64,000 nucleotides of DNA from Pseudomonas sp. UBA5706 (GCF_002419965.1 NZ_DIHC01000042.1:10059-74058), one strand, 5' to 3'. Shown: positions 16,672-26,309, numbered from the stretch's first letter. Notes: generated by a model from the sequence alone, not told the origin. Made by a program: numbers and translations.

Positions 16672-18351
16672 ATGCGGGTAAATCTGAAAGCCAAAGTCCT
16701 CGCCCTTGCGGTCCTTCCGGTACTGCTGTTCGCCCTGATTATCAGCGTCAGTACCGTCTTCATGTTGCGCCACCAGGCCGACCGCGAAGTCGAGGAAACC
16801 CGTCAGCATTTATTGGCTGAAGCCAAGACGACCCTGCAGAGCTACGTCGCAGTGGCGATGGGGACCATCAAGCCGCTGTACGACGCCTCCGCGCCAGGGG
16901 ACCTGGAAGCGCGTGCGCAAGTCATCAAGTTGCTCTCGCAGGTCAAGTACGCCAAAGACGGTTATTTCTTCGGCTACGACTCCCAGGCCGTTCGCCTGTT
17001 CAAGGGGGATAGCCCGGATGGCATCGGCAAAAGCTTCAAGGATGCCCGGGACCCTAACGGCGTTTACGTCAACAGCGGCCTGGTGGACGTCGCGAAAGCG
17101 GGCACCCATTTTCTGGAATACTCCTCGCCGCTGCCCGGAACCAGTGAGCTGGTGCCCAAACTCGGCTATACCGAATACCTGCCCAAGTGGGACATGGCCT
17201 TCGGCTCGTCGGTGAATATCGACAACATCGATGCCAAGGTCGCCGAAGTGCGTCAGGGCGTCGTCGACCGTACGGAAGAGTTGCTGACCACGATCATCGG
17301 CATCGCGGTGCTGGTGTTGGTCATCATCGGCGTGATTGGCGCCTGGACCGCTGGCAGCATCCTGCGACCACTGCGCCTGATGAAAGCCAATCTTGACGAC
17401 ATCGCCGCCGGAGAGGGCGACCTGACCCGGCGGTTGGCAGTGACCTCGCATGACGAACTCGGCGAACTGGCGGGCTCGTTCAACCGCTTTGTCGACAAGA
17501 TTCAGGGTCTGGTGCGGCAGATTGCCGAAATGACCTCGCAGCTGACGGGGCTCGTCGGTGAAGTCACGGATCAGGCGCAACGCTCCGAGCAGGCTATGGA
17601 GCGTCAGCGCCACGAGACCGATCAGGTGGCCACTGCGATCAATCAAATGTCGGCGGCGGCGCAGGAAGTTGCCAAGAGCGCCCAAGGCGCCTCGGTCGCC
17701 GCGCAACAAACCGACCAGGAAGGCCAGGCTGCCAAGCGCGTGGTCGATGGCAGCATCCAGCAGATCCACGCGTTGGTGAACGACATCCGCCACAGCGGTA
17801 CGTCGCTGGACAGCCTGCAGAACGATGTGACATCCATCGTGGGTGTGCTGGGAGTAATTCGTTCCATCGCCGAACAGACCAACCTGTTGGCCCTCAATGC
17901 GGCCATCGAAGCAGCGCGAGCGGGGGAAGCGGGGCGCGGTTTCGCTGTCGTGGCCGATGAAGTTCGCGCGCTTGCCAGCCGCACGCAGCAGAGCACCCAG
18001 GAAATCCAGGGCATGATTGATCGCCTGCAGCAGGGCACCCAAGGGGCAGTGGCCGCAATGCGGCGTTCCAGCGAGGCGGGCGATGGTACCTCGGCGCGTG
18101 CCAACGAGGCAGGGGCCTCGCTGGATACCATCGGCCAATTGATCGGCACCATCAATTCGATGAACGCGCAGATTGCCAGTGCAGCCGAAGAGCAGACGTC
18201 CGTGGCCGAAGAAATCAACCGCAGCGTGCATCAGATCGCCGTGGCGGTGGAAAGCGTCGCCGACGAGACTCGACACAGCGCCAATACTTCGCGCAGCCTG
18301 ACTGACCTCAATCAACGTCTTGCTCAATTGGTGGGGCAGTTCCGCATCTGA
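16672..18351 (+). CDS. Methyl-accepting chemotaxis protein with single-Cache sensor
   Basis: The 559-residue receptor has TM1 (about 10-31), a periplasmic region of about 170 residues with sCache_2-like sequence (YAKDGYFFGYDSQAVRLFKG, then a YLPKWDMAFGSSV strand), TM2 (about 203-225), HAMP (DLTRRL), and a signalling domain with the highly conserved hairpin tip EQTNLLALNAAIEAARAGE. sCache receptors commonly bind short organic acids. By position it corresponds to the P. aeruginosa malate receptor CtpM (PA2652), an inference from synteny. I chose ATG 16672 (MRVNLKAKV) over the longer frame from 16471. Whether it is in the two-component transcript is unclear. Confidence 0.92.
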   Translation: MRVNLKAKVLALAVLPVLLFALIISVSTVFMLRHQADREVEETRQHLLAEAKTTLQSYVAVAMGTIKPLYDASAPGDLEARAQVIKLLSQVKYAKDGYFFGYDSQAVRLFKGDSPDGIGKSFKDARDPNGVYVNSGLVDVAKAGTHFLEYSSPLPGTSELVPKLGYTEYLPKWDMAFGSSVNIDNIDAKVAEVRQGVVDRTEELLTTIIGIAVLVLVIIGVIGAWTAGSILRPLRLMKANLDDIAAGEGDLTRRLAVTSHDELGELAGSFNRFVDKIQGLVRQIAEMTSQLTGLVGEVTDQAQRSEQAMERQRHETDQVATAINQMSAAAQEVAKSAQGASVAAQQTDQEGQAAKRVVDGSIQQIHALVNDIRHSGTSLDSLQNDVTSIVGVLGVIRSIAEQTNLLALNAAIEAARAGEAGRGFAVVADEVRALASRTQQSTQEIQGMIDRLQQGTQGAVAAMRRSSEAGDGTSARANEAGASLDTIGQLIGTINSMNAQIASAAEEQTSVAEEINRSVHQIAVAVESVADETRHSANTSRSLTDLNQRLAQLVGQFRI

Positions 18352-18360
18352 CTCCTTCGT

Positions 18361-18382
18361 GGCGGGTGGCGAGGGCCCCGCC
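18361..18382 (+). terminator. Possible terminator after the chemoreceptor gene
   Basis: GGCGGG (18361-18366) can pair with CCCGCC (18377-18382), 10 bases after the receptor stop. The T tract that follows is interrupted (GCGATGTTTCTT), so the call is weak. Confidence 0.3.
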
Positions 18383-18499
18383 GCGATGTTTCTTCCTGTG
18401 CGCCAGCCATGTTTCGACAGTGCTACAGGCACTCCTGTAACGATTGGCTGACTAATCATCAGGCCGTGCGTTCAGCGCGGCTCAATGAGATGGAAGGAC

Positions 18500-19564
18500 A
18501 TGAACGACACGTCGCTACAAAACAAAACCCTGATGTTGCTACTGGTGCTGGTGACCCTCGCGTTCATCTGGATTCTGCTGCCGTTCTATGGCGCGGTGTT
18601 CTGGGCGGTGGTGCTTGGCATCATCTTCGCGCCGCTGCAACGTCGACTGCTGGCGCGCCTGGGCTGGCAGCGTAATCTGGCTTCACTGTGCACACTGGCG
18701 ATCTGTTTGCTGATCGCGATCCTGCCGGTGATCATCATCAGCATGCTGATGGTTCAGGAAGGCGCGGCGCTTTATAAGAACGTTGAAAGCGGCCAGCTGG
18801 ATATTCCCAAGTACCTGGCCGAGTTCAAAGCCTTGCTGCCGAACGCGACGCAGCACTGGCTGGACCGTCTGGGCATGGGCGACTTTAACGGGCTGCAAGA
18901 CAAGATTTCCAAGGCGGCGATGCAAGGCAGCCAATACCTGGCGACGCAGGCATTCAGCTTCGGTCAGGGCACCTTCGATTTCGTGGTGAGTTTCTTCATC
19001 ATGCTGTACCTGCTGTTTTTCTTCTTGCGCGACGGTCAGGACCTGACCCGGCGAATCCGTATCGCCATACCGCTGGCCGAACCGCAGAAACGCCGTCTGC
19101 AACTGAAATTCACGCGTGTGGTTCGGGCTACGGTCAAGGGCAACGTGGTGGTGGCGATCACGCAGGGTGCGCTGGGTGGGTTCATTTTCTGGGCACTGGA
19201 TATTCCAAGTGCGCTGCTGTGGGCGGTGGCTATGGCGTTTTTGTCGCTGTTGCCAGCAGTGGGAGCGGGAATCGTCTGGGGACCGGTGGCGGTTTACTTC
19301 CTGCTCAGCGGCATGATCTGGCAGGGTGTGGTGCTGGGGTTGTTCGGGGTGTTCGTGATTGGCCTGGTAGATAACGTCCTGCGCCCGATTCTGGTGGGTA
19401 AGGACACGCGCATGCCGGATTATCTGATTCTAATTTCCACACTGGGCGGGATGGCGGTATTCGGGCTGAACGGGTTTGTGATCGGGCCGATGATTGCGGC
19501 GCTGTTCATGTCGACGTGGGGGCTGTTTACCAGTGCCAAAAAGACGGTGAGATTGCCAGGGTAG
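18500..19564 (+). CDS. AI-2E/PerM-family transporter
   Basis: The 354-residue membrane protein has the AI-2E family layout: two N-terminal segments, a cytoplasmic/amphipathic region (about 85-150), then five to six segments, with the signature GIVWGPVAVYFLLSG and GLVDNVLRPILVGKDTRMPDYLILIS. Family members have been linked to autoinducer-2 export, sodium/proton antiport and general efflux, so the substrate is open. ATG 18500 has GGAAGG five bases upstream; the frame is open from 18485. It is the last plus-strand gene before the convergent nuo operon. Confidence 0.9.
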   Translation: MNDTSLQNKTLMLLLVLVTLAFIWILLPFYGAVFWAVVLGIIFAPLQRRLLARLGWQRNLASLCTLAICLLIAILPVIIISMLMVQEGAALYKNVESGQLDIPKYLAEFKALLPNATQHWLDRLGMGDFNGLQDKISKAAMQGSQYLATQAFSFGQGTFDFVVSFFIMLYLLFFFLRDGQDLTRRIRIAIPLAEPQKRRLQLKFTRVVRATVKGNVVVAITQGALGGFIFWALDIPSALLWAVAMAFLSLLPAVGAGIVWGPVAVYFLLSGMIWQGVVLGLFGVFVIGLVDNVLRPILVGKDTRMPDYLILISTLGGMAVFGLNGFVIGPMIAALFMSTWGLFTSAKKTVRLPG

Positions 19565-19579
19565 GTTTGGGTTCCGCTT

Positions 19580-19830
19580 TCGCGGCGGGACTGTTTTCGC
19601 CGTTTAGGTCGGTGTGCTCATCCGTTAAAGTAGCCAAAGTGCTTGCTCCCTGTTTGGCGCGAATGCGTCGGGTTCCCTCACTCCGGCGATGCTCTGTGGG
19701 TTCGCCGCCATCGGCCAACCATGGCCGGGGGCGGCTCTCGCGACATCCAGGCTGGTCGGCCCACTGCGCCTCGCCTGCACCCAAGTCGCGTTCTGCGGTG
19801 TCTGGCCTATCGTGTGAATGATCAATATCC
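19580..19830. repeat. Degenerate intergenic repeat of Pseudomonas
   Basis: Read on the minus strand this segment has the sequence character (Ala-Arg-Arg-Ser-Gly-Pro, Ala-Pro-Gly-His-Gly-Trp-Pro-Met-Ala) that I recognise from many small false gene calls between Pseudomonas genes. It therefore looks like a dispersed intergenic repeat. The gap 19565-19981 between the permease and the nuo terminator holds nothing else I can support. Confidence 0.4.
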
Positions 19831-19981
19831 GAAGCGCATGTAGCAGGATGACGCTGGATCCTTGGGAGCTTCCAGATCTTGAATGCGTCACTCCAGACAC
19901 GCCGGACTGCTACAGGCATTGCGTTAACCGACAAGCTCTGGCTATGGCACTGGCAGTTGCTCTTCTACCGCGATAGTCCAT

Positions 19982-20011
19982 AAAAAAGCCCCGCTCAAGA
20001 GCAGGGCTTTT
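19982..20011 (-). terminator. Terminator of the nuo operon
   Basis: The segment contains AAGCCC and GGGCTT outer arms with GCTC/GAGC inside, one mismatch and a very short loop. On the minus strand the stem is followed by a T6 run. It lies 19 bases beyond the nuoN stop. Confidence 0.8.
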
Positions 20012-20029
20012 CACATCTCACCTAAATCA

Positions 20030-21487
20030 TCACAACCCGGCGTGCTGCACCAGACTCAGCAGCGGTTGCGGGTAAACGCCGAGGAAGAACGCCAGCAGGG
20101 TAATGCCCAGCAGCATCACACCCCCTGCACGTTGCGCCCAATTGACCGGCGCATCGTGACGCTGGATCTTCGAATCCTGCAGATACAGCGTCACCATGAC
20201 GCGCAGGTAGTAGAAAACCCCGATGGCGCTACCCACGACCAGCGAGCCGGTCAGCCACCACAGGTGCGCTTCAACGCCGGTCGCGATGATGTAGAACTTG
20301 CCAATGAAACCGGTGGTGAGCGGGATACCGGCCAGCGACAGCATCATCACTGTCAGGACCGCCGTCAGGTAAGGACGACGCCAGAACAGACCACGGTATT
20401 CGAACATCGCATCGGCGTCGCGGCCGCTGTAGGGCGAAGACATCAGCGTGATCACACCGAACGCGCCGAGGCTGGTCAGCACATAGGTCACCAGATAAAC
20501 ACTGATGGCTTCGACCGCCATGCCCTTGCTGGCAACCATCGCGATCATCATGTAACCAAAGTGAGCGATGGACGAATAACCCAGCAGACGCTTGAGGTTG
20601 TTCTGAGTCAGCGCCAGCAGGTTACCGATGATGATCGACGCTACGGCAATCACCGAAATGACATCGGTCAGCACACCGCTGGTAGCCGCAGGCGAGATCT
20701 GGAACAGGCGAACCAGCACACCGAACACCGCAACCTTGCTGGCGGTGGCGAGGAACGCCGCCACGGGGGCAGGGGCGCCTTCGTACACGTCCGGGGTCCA
20801 GAGGTGGAAGGGCACCAGCGACAGCTTGAAGCCCAGGCCCACCAGCATCATGCCCAGACCTAGGCTGGCGATCGGGCTCGGCAGGCCGGTGGCGGCGATG
20901 GCCTTGCCGATTTCGCTGAAGCCCAGGCTGCCGGCGTCGGCGTACAGCAGCGCCATGCCGAACAGCAGGAAGGCAGAACCTGCCGCCGACAGCACCATGT
21001 ACTTGATGCCGGCTTCCAGCGAGCGTTTGTTGAAGAAGGCGTAAGCCACCAGGCCGTAGACCGGCACCGACAGCAACTCCAGACCGATGAACAGGCTGGC
21101 CAGGTGTTGCGAGGCGACCAGCACCATACCACCGGCGGCGGCCATCAGGATCAGCAGGTAAAGCTCTTCGCGGTTGCCCGGGTAGCCAACCTTGTCTTCA
21201 CCCAGATAGGCATGTGCCAGGGTGACACAGGCCAGGGTCGAGACCAGGATGATCGCCATGTACAGGCAAGAAAAGTTGTCGATCTGCAGCAGGGGGGTGA
21301 CCACCAGCGGCGCGACCTTGAGGGCCGGATAAATCGACAGCAGAGCCAGGTTGAGTCCTGCCACGGTCAGCAGGAACGATTGCGAGTGGTTGCGACGCCA
21401 TGCGATCCCCAGCATCACCACTACAACGGTGAGGCTGGTAATCAGCAGCGGCGCCAGCGCAATAAAGTGTTGAATCGTCAGGTCCAT
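20030..21487 (-). CDS. nuoN: NADH-quinone oxidoreductase subunit N
   Basis: NuoN is one of the three antiporter-like proton-pumping subunits of respiratory complex I. The 485-residue protein is almost entirely transmembrane helices and shows the conserved lysine-bearing region VPFHLWTPDVYEGAPAPVAA. ATG 21487 gives the normal N-terminus (MDLTIQHFIALAPL); an upstream extension to 21550 is rejected. It starts 7 bases after nuoM and closes the operon before a terminator. Confidence 0.96.
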   Translation of the reverse strand: MDLTIQHFIALAPLLITSLTVVVVMLGIAWRRNHSQSFLLTVAGLNLALLSIYPALKVAPLVVTPLLQIDNFSCLYMAIILVSTLACVTLAHAYLGEDKVGYPGNREELYLLILMAAAGGMVLVASQHLASLFIGLELLSVPVYGLVAYAFFNKRSLEAGIKYMVLSAAGSAFLLFGMALLYADAGSLGFSEIGKAIAATGLPSPIASLGLGMMLVGLGFKLSLVPFHLWTPDVYEGAPAPVAAFLATASKVAVFGVLVRLFQISPAATSGVLTDVISVIAVASIIIGNLLALTQNNLKRLLGYSSIAHFGYMMIAMVASKGMAVEAISVYLVTYVLTSLGAFGVITLMSSPYSGRDADAMFEYRGLFWRRPYLTAVLTVMMLSLAGIPLTTGFIGKFYIIATGVEAHLWWLTGSLVVGSAIGVFYYLRVMVTLYLQDSKIQRHDAPVNWAQRAGGVMLLGITLLAFFLGVYPQPLLSLVQHAGL

Positions 21488-21494
21488 AGCGCTC

Positions 21495-23027
21495 TTACCG
21501 GGCCGAAGCGAGTTGAGTGAAGGCGGTGCCGAGCCATTGCTGCACGCCATGCATGGTCGCCGAGGAAGTGTCGAGGATTGGCTGCGGGTAAACGCCCAGC
21601 AGGACCAGCAGCACAGCCAGGCCCAGCACCATGATCAATTCCCGTCCATCCATGCCCTTGAGAATCTCCTCGGTCTTTGCAGGGCCGAAGTAGACGCGGT
21701 GGATCATGATCAGCGAGTAGACCGAACCGAACACCAGGCCGGAAGTGGCGATGGCAGTGATCCAGGGTGCGTGGATGAAGGTGCCGAGCAGGATCAGGAA
21801 TTCGCCGACGAAGTTACCGGTACCCGGCAGACCCAGGGAAGCGGCTGCGAAGAACAGGCTGATGGCCGGCAGGTAAGCGATCTTGTTCCACAGTCCCCCC
21901 ATCTCACGCATGTCACGGGTGTGAGTGCGCTCGTAAAGCTGGCCGCTGAGGATAAACAACGCTGCAGCCGACAGACCGTGGGCGAGCATCTGCACCACCA
22001 CACCTTGCAAGGCCTGTTGGCTGCCGGAGTAGATACCGATCAGCACGAAGCCCATGTGCGACACGCTGGAGAAGGCGATCAGGCGCTTGATGTCGGTCTG
22101 GGCGAACGCCAGGAAGGCACCGTAGAAGATCCCGATCAGGCCGAGGATCATGGCGATCGGCGCGAACTCCGCCGAAGCGTTCGGGAACAGCGGCAGGGCG
22201 AAACGCAACAGACCATAGGCGGCGGTCTTGAGCAGGATACCTGCCAGGTCCACGGAGCCTGCGGTCGGTGCCTGAGCATGAGCGTCAGGCAACCAGGAGT
22301 GCAGTGGCACGATCGGCAGCTTCACTGCGAAAGCGATGAAGAACCCGAGCATCAGCATGTACTCGGTGCCGTGGGACAGCTTGGTCTTCAACAGGTCGGC
22401 GTAAGCGAAGGTGATCACGCCAGTCTGGTTGAAATGCACCAGCACCAGACCGAGGATCGCCACCAGCATGATCAGGCCGCTGGCCTGAGTGAAGATGAAG
22501 AACTTGGTCGCTGCGTAGATACGGGTTTTCTTGCCGTCTGCCGAGCTGTGACCCCAGAGCGCGATGAGGAAGTACATCGGCACCAGCATCATTTCCCAGA
22601 AGAAGAAGAACATGAACAGGTCGATGGCGAGGAACACGCCAACCACACCACCCAGGATCCACATCAGGTTCAGGTGGAAGAATCCGACGTTACGCTGGAT
22701 CTCTTTCCAGGAACACAGTACCGAGAGCACACCCAGCAGGCCGGTCAGCAGAATCATCAGCAGCGACAGGCCATCGAGCGCCAGGTGAACGCTGATGCCG
22801 AAGCGTTGAATCCATTGCAGCTTGAATTCAAGCGCCCAGGCCGGGTCGGCGCCCGGGGCAGGGGCATAGGTAAACGTACCGGTGCTCCACAGCCACAGGC
22901 CGAGAATCGTCTCGAGAGACATGGTCAACAGCGCAATCCAGCGCGGCAGGGTAGGGCCGAAGCGCTCACCTTGCCAGCACAGCAGGCCGCCGATAAAGGG
23001 GATCAGGATTAGCCAAGGCAGAATCAT
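21495..23027 (-). CDS. nuoM: NADH-quinone oxidoreductase subunit M
   Basis: This 510-residue antiporter-like membrane subunit of complex I carries the conserved FFFWEMMLVPMYFLIALWG segment with the essential glutamate, and VPLHSWLPDAHAQAPTAGSV, where the Lys/His channel residues lie. It lies 52 bases after nuoL and 7 bases before nuoN. Long open frames on the opposite strand here are shadows of GC-rich codon use. Confidence 0.97.
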   Translation of the reverse strand: MILPWLILIPFIGGLLCWQGERFGPTLPRWIALLTMSLETILGLWLWSTGTFTYAPAPGADPAWALEFKLQWIQRFGISVHLALDGLSLLMILLTGLLGVLSVLCSWKEIQRNVGFFHLNLMWILGGVVGVFLAIDLFMFFFFWEMMLVPMYFLIALWGHSSADGKKTRIYAATKFFIFTQASGLIMLVAILGLVLVHFNQTGVITFAYADLLKTKLSHGTEYMLMLGFFIAFAVKLPIVPLHSWLPDAHAQAPTAGSVDLAGILLKTAAYGLLRFALPLFPNASAEFAPIAMILGLIGIFYGAFLAFAQTDIKRLIAFSSVSHMGFVLIGIYSGSQQALQGVVVQMLAHGLSAAALFILSGQLYERTHTRDMREMGGLWNKIAYLPAISLFFAAASLGLPGTGNFVGEFLILLGTFIHAPWITAIATSGLVFGSVYSLIMIHRVYFGPAKTEEILKGMDGRELIMVLGLAVLLVLLGVYPQPILDTSSATMHGVQQWLGTAFTQLASAR

Positions 23028-23079
23028 GACGGGCTCAATTCCTTTCGCAAAGTCGCAAGGTTCATGTCAGATCGACTCA

Positions 23080-24927
23080 TCAGACCAGCACAATCGCGCC
23101 GAGTACCAGTACGGCACCTGCGGCGATCGAAGCGGCGTACCAGCGCAGCTGACCGGTTTCAGTACGGCTCATCAGGCCGTTACCGGCTTTGACCAGGCGC
23201 GGGATCAGACCGATCGTGTGGTCGAGCGGGTCGCCACGCAGGAGACGGCAGATAGCCAGGTAAGGTTTGACGAACAGCATGTCGTAAAGCCAGTCGAAGC
23301 CCCATGCCGCGAACCACCAGGCGGACAGGAAACGACCCGGACCGCTGTTGGCGATGGCCGTGACCAGGCGACGCTTGCCGAGGAACAGCAGCGCGGCCAG
23401 CAGGATACCGGCCAGGGCGATGGCGCCCGAAGCGATTTCCAGGCTGTGCTTGGCTTCGCCACCGGCATGACCGGCGCTTTCTGGCAGCACACCAGCCAGC
23501 GGTGGATGAATCCAGGCGCCAATGAACGTCGACAGCACGATCAGCACGCCCAGCGGCAGCCAGTGAGAAATCCCATGCCCGGCGTGAGCTTCGGTCTTCG
23601 CTTGGCCATGAAAGGCGATGAAGATCAGGCGGAAGGTGTACAGCGAAGTCATGAAGGCACCGACCAGACCTGCGTAGAGCAAGTAGTCATGGCCGCTGGC
23701 GAACGCTTCCCAGAGGATCTCATCCTTGGAGTAGAAGCCCGCAGTGACCAGAGGCAATGCAGACAGGGCCGCGCCGCCGACGATGAAACTGGCGTAGGCC
23801 AGTGGCAGCTTCTTCCAAAGGCCGCCCATCTTGAAGATGTTCTGCTCGTGGTGGCAGGCAACGATTACCGCACCGGACGCAAGGAACAGCAGGGCCTTGA
23901 AGAAGGCGTGGGTCATCAGGTGGAAGATCGCGCCGTCCCAAGCACCCACACCCAGCGCCAGGAACATGTAGCCGATCTGGCTCATGGTCGAGTAGGCAAG
24001 GATGCGCTTGATGTCGGTCTGCACCAAGGCTGCAAAACCTGCCAGCACCAGCGTGGTACCCCCGACGATGCCGACCAGGTGCAGGATGTCCGGCGCCAGG
24101 ATGAACAAGCCGTGAGTACGGGCGATCAGGTAAACGCCTGCGGTTACCATGGTCGCGGCGTGGATCAGTGCCGAAACCGGGGTAGGACCGGCCATCGCGT
24201 CCGCCAGCCAGGTTTGCAGCGGCAGTTGCGCGGATTTACCGACAGCGCCACCCAGCAGCATCAGGGTTGCCAGAACAATCCAGAAGTCGCCGACCTTGAA
24301 GTGCTGTGGCGCACGCACCAGCAGTTCCTGAATGTTCAGCGTGCCCAGCTGGTGGAACAGGATGAACAGGCCGATGGCCATGAACACGTCGCCGATGCGG
24401 GTCACGATGAAGGCTTTCAGTGCGGCGTTGCCATTGTTGCGGTTGCTGTAATAGAAACCGATCAACAGGTACGAGCACAGGCCCACGCCTTCCCAACCGA
24501 AGTAGATGAACAGCAGGTTGTCGCCCAAGATCAGGAACAACATGCTGGCGATGAACAGGTTGGTGTAGGAAAAGAACCGCGAGTAGCCCTCGTCACCGCG
24601 CATATACCAGGACGCGAACAGGTGAATCAAAAAGCCCACGCCGACCACGACGCCAAGCATGGTGATGGACAGACCATCGACATACAGGGCCAGGTTCGGC
24701 TCGAAGCCATCGACCGCCATCCAGCGCCACAGCACCATGGTCAGATGACCGCCTTGCGGTGGCTCGACGTTGAATTGCCAGATCACATATGCAGCCACGA
24801 TGGCTGACAAGCCAATGGAGCCGACACCGATCAGGGCAGACAGGTTTTCCGACCATTTGCCGCGGGAAAACGACAGCAGCACAAAGCCGATCAGAGGGAA
24901 TACGAAAGTCAGAAAGAGTAGGTTCAT
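23080..24927 (-). CDS. nuoL: NADH-quinone oxidoreductase subunit L
   Basis: At 615 residues this is the largest antiporter-like subunit of complex I, at the distal end of the membrane arm, with a C-terminal lateral amphipathic helix and final membrane anchor. LPLQTWLADAMAGPTPVSALIHAATMVTAG is recognisable in the centre (given here in part: LPLQTWLADAMAGPTPVSA), and YFGWEGVGLCSYLLIGFYY carries the conserved glutamate. The start overlaps the nuoK stop by four bases (ATGA). Confidence 0.97.
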   Translation of the reverse strand: MNLLFLTFVFPLIGFVLLSFSRGKWSENLSALIGVGSIGLSAIVAAYVIWQFNVEPPQGGHLTMVLWRWMAVDGFEPNLALYVDGLSITMLGVVVGVGFLIHLFASWYMRGDEGYSRFFSYTNLFIASMLFLILGDNLLFIYFGWEGVGLCSYLLIGFYYSNRNNGNAALKAFIVTRIGDVFMAIGLFILFHQLGTLNIQELLVRAPQHFKVGDFWIVLATLMLLGGAVGKSAQLPLQTWLADAMAGPTPVSALIHAATMVTAGVYLIARTHGLFILAPDILHLVGIVGGTTLVLAGFAALVQTDIKRILAYSTMSQIGYMFLALGVGAWDGAIFHLMTHAFFKALLFLASGAVIVACHHEQNIFKMGGLWKKLPLAYASFIVGGAALSALPLVTAGFYSKDEILWEAFASGHDYLLYAGLVGAFMTSLYTFRLIFIAFHGQAKTEAHAGHGISHWLPLGVLIVLSTFIGAWIHPPLAGVLPESAGHAGGEAKHSLEIASGAIALAGILLAALLFLGKRRLVTAIANSGPGRFLSAWWFAAWGFDWLYDMLFVKPYLAICRLLRGDPLDHTIGLIPRLVKAGNGLMSRTETGQLRWYAASIAAGAVLVLGAIVLV

Positions 24928-25235
24928 CCGCGCATCTCGCTGGCAGCGTCGATATCGAGAGTGTGGAAGCGGCGATACAGTTGCAGCAGGATCGCCAGGC
25001 CAATGCTGGCCTCGGCTGCGGCAAGGCTGATCACCAGAATGAACATGATCTGGCCGTCAGGCTGCGCCCAGCGGCTACCCGCCACGACGAAAGCCAAAGC
25101 GGCAGAGTTCATCATTATTTCCAGGCTCATCAACACGAACAGAATGTTGCGGCGTACCAACAGGCCCGCCAGGCCGAGGCAGAACAGGATGCCGGCGACT
25201 GCCAGCCCATGCTCGAGAGGGATTGCTGAGTTCAT
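24924..25235 (-). CDS. nuoK: NADH-quinone oxidoreductase subunit K
   Basis: NuoK is a small three-helix membrane subunit of complex I (103 residues). The two conserved membrane glutamates used in proton transfer are visible in VLMSLEIMMNSAA and LAAAEASIGLAI. It begins 4 bases after nuoJ and overlaps nuoL by four bases. Confidence 0.97.
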   Translation of the reverse strand: MNSAIPLEHGLAVAGILFCLGLAGLLVRRNILFVLMSLEIMMNSAALAFVVAGSRWAQPDGQIMFILVISLAAAEASIGLAILLQLYRRFHTLDIDAASEMRG

Positions 25236-25239
25236 GGAT

Positions 25240-25740
25240 TTACTCCTTCGCCTCGTTGCGGCCGACGTGGAACGCTGTCACCGCTGCCGCAAGCAGCAGC
25301 ATCGACGCGAGTTCGACAACCAGCAGATAAGGGCCGAACAGGCTGATGCCGACTGCCTTGGCGTCCACCGTAGTGTGACCGATACCGGCACCGGTGGAAT
25401 TGGCGAACAGCACGTACAGCAGTTCGGCCAGCAGCAAGCCGCCCAGCAGGATCGGACCCAGCCAGATTCCGGGCTTGAGCCAGGCGCGTTCCTGCTGAAC
25501 CGAGGCCGGGCCCAGGTTCAGCATCATCACCACGAACACGAACAGCACCATGATGGCGCCAGCGTAGGCGATCACTTCCAGAGCACCGGCGAACGGTGCG
25601 CCGAGGCTGAAGAAAGTCATGGCCACGGCGATCAGCGAAATGATCAGGTAGAGCAGGGCATGCACCGGGTTCGTGTTGGTAATCACCCGCAGGGTGGCTA
25701 CAACAGCAATGCCGGATGCGAAATAGAAAGCGAATTCCAT
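25240..25740 (-). CDS. nuoJ: NADH-quinone oxidoreductase subunit J
   Basis: This 166-residue membrane subunit of complex I has about five helices and contains VIAYAGAIMVLFVFVVMML, the region of the pi-bulge helix TM3 involved in coupling. The ATG at 25740 follows the nuoI stop by 9 bases. Confidence 0.96.
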   Translation of the reverse strand: MEFAFYFASGIAVVATLRVITNTNPVHALLYLIISLIAVAMTFFSLGAPFAGALEVIAYAGAIMVLFVFVVMMLNLGPASVQQERAWLKPGIWLGPILLGGLLLAELLYVLFANSTGAGIGHTTVDAKAVGISLFGPYLLVVELASMLLLAAAVTAFHVGRNEAKE

Positions 25741-25749
25741 CTTTCTTCC

Positions 25750-26298
25750 TTAAGGCAGCAAGCTCTTGACGTTGATCGGCTCGGCTTCGTTCTGTGCAGC
25801 GCCTTTCGGCTTGCCAGCGATCGCCATCCCCGCAACGCGGTAGAAGTTGTAGTCAGGGTTCTTGCCGGGACCGGAGATCAGCAGATCTTCCTTCTCGTAC
25901 ACCAGATCCTGACGCTTGAACTCGGCCATTTCGAAATCCGGCGTGAGCTGGATCGCGGTGGTCGGGCAGGCTTCTTCACAGAGGCCACAAAAGATGCAAC
26001 GCGAGAAGTTGATGCGGAAGAAGTCCGGGTACCAGCGGCCGTCCTCGGTCTCGGCTTTCTGCAGCGAGATGCAACCGACCGGACAGGCCACGGCGCACAG
26101 GTTGCAAGCCACGCAGCGCTCCTCGCCGTCGGGGTCGCGAGTCAGCACGATACGGCCACGGTAACGCGGTGGCAGGTAAACCGCCTCTTCGGGGTATTGC
26201 AGGGTGTCACGCTTACGGAAGCCATGGCCGAAGACCATGATCAGGCTGCGTAACTGGGTACCGGTACCCTTAACGATGTCGCCAATATATTTGAACAT
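25750..26298 (-). CDS. nuoI: NADH-quinone oxidoreductase subunit I
   Basis: NuoI is the peripheral ferredoxin-like subunit that carries clusters N6a and N6b to the quinone site. The 182-residue protein has two CxxCxxCxxxCP motifs, CVACNLCAVACP and CIFCGLCEEACP. It follows nuoH by 11 bases. Confidence 0.98.
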   Translation of the reverse strand: MFKYIGDIVKGTGTQLRSLIMVFGHGFRKRDTLQYPEEAVYLPPRYRGRIVLTRDPDGEERCVACNLCAVACPVGCISLQKAETEDGRWYPDFFRINFSRCIFCGLCEEACPTTAIQLTPDFEMAEFKRQDLVYEKEDLLISGPGKNPDYNFYRVAGMAIAGKPKGAAQNEAEPINVKSLLP

Positions 26299-26309
26299 GG
26301 GTCAAATCC

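Noticed and set aside
19527..19934. 135-residue minus-strand frame between the permease gene and nuoN
   Set aside because: It is the translation of a recurrent intergenic repeat seen as false genes in many Pseudomonas genomes, and it overlaps the end of the permease gene.
21513..24807. Long plus-strand open frames (499 and 641 residues) across nuoM, nuoL and part of nuoK
   Set aside because: They are antisense to well-supported complex I genes and have highly polar, low-complexity translations rich in Gln, Asp and His.
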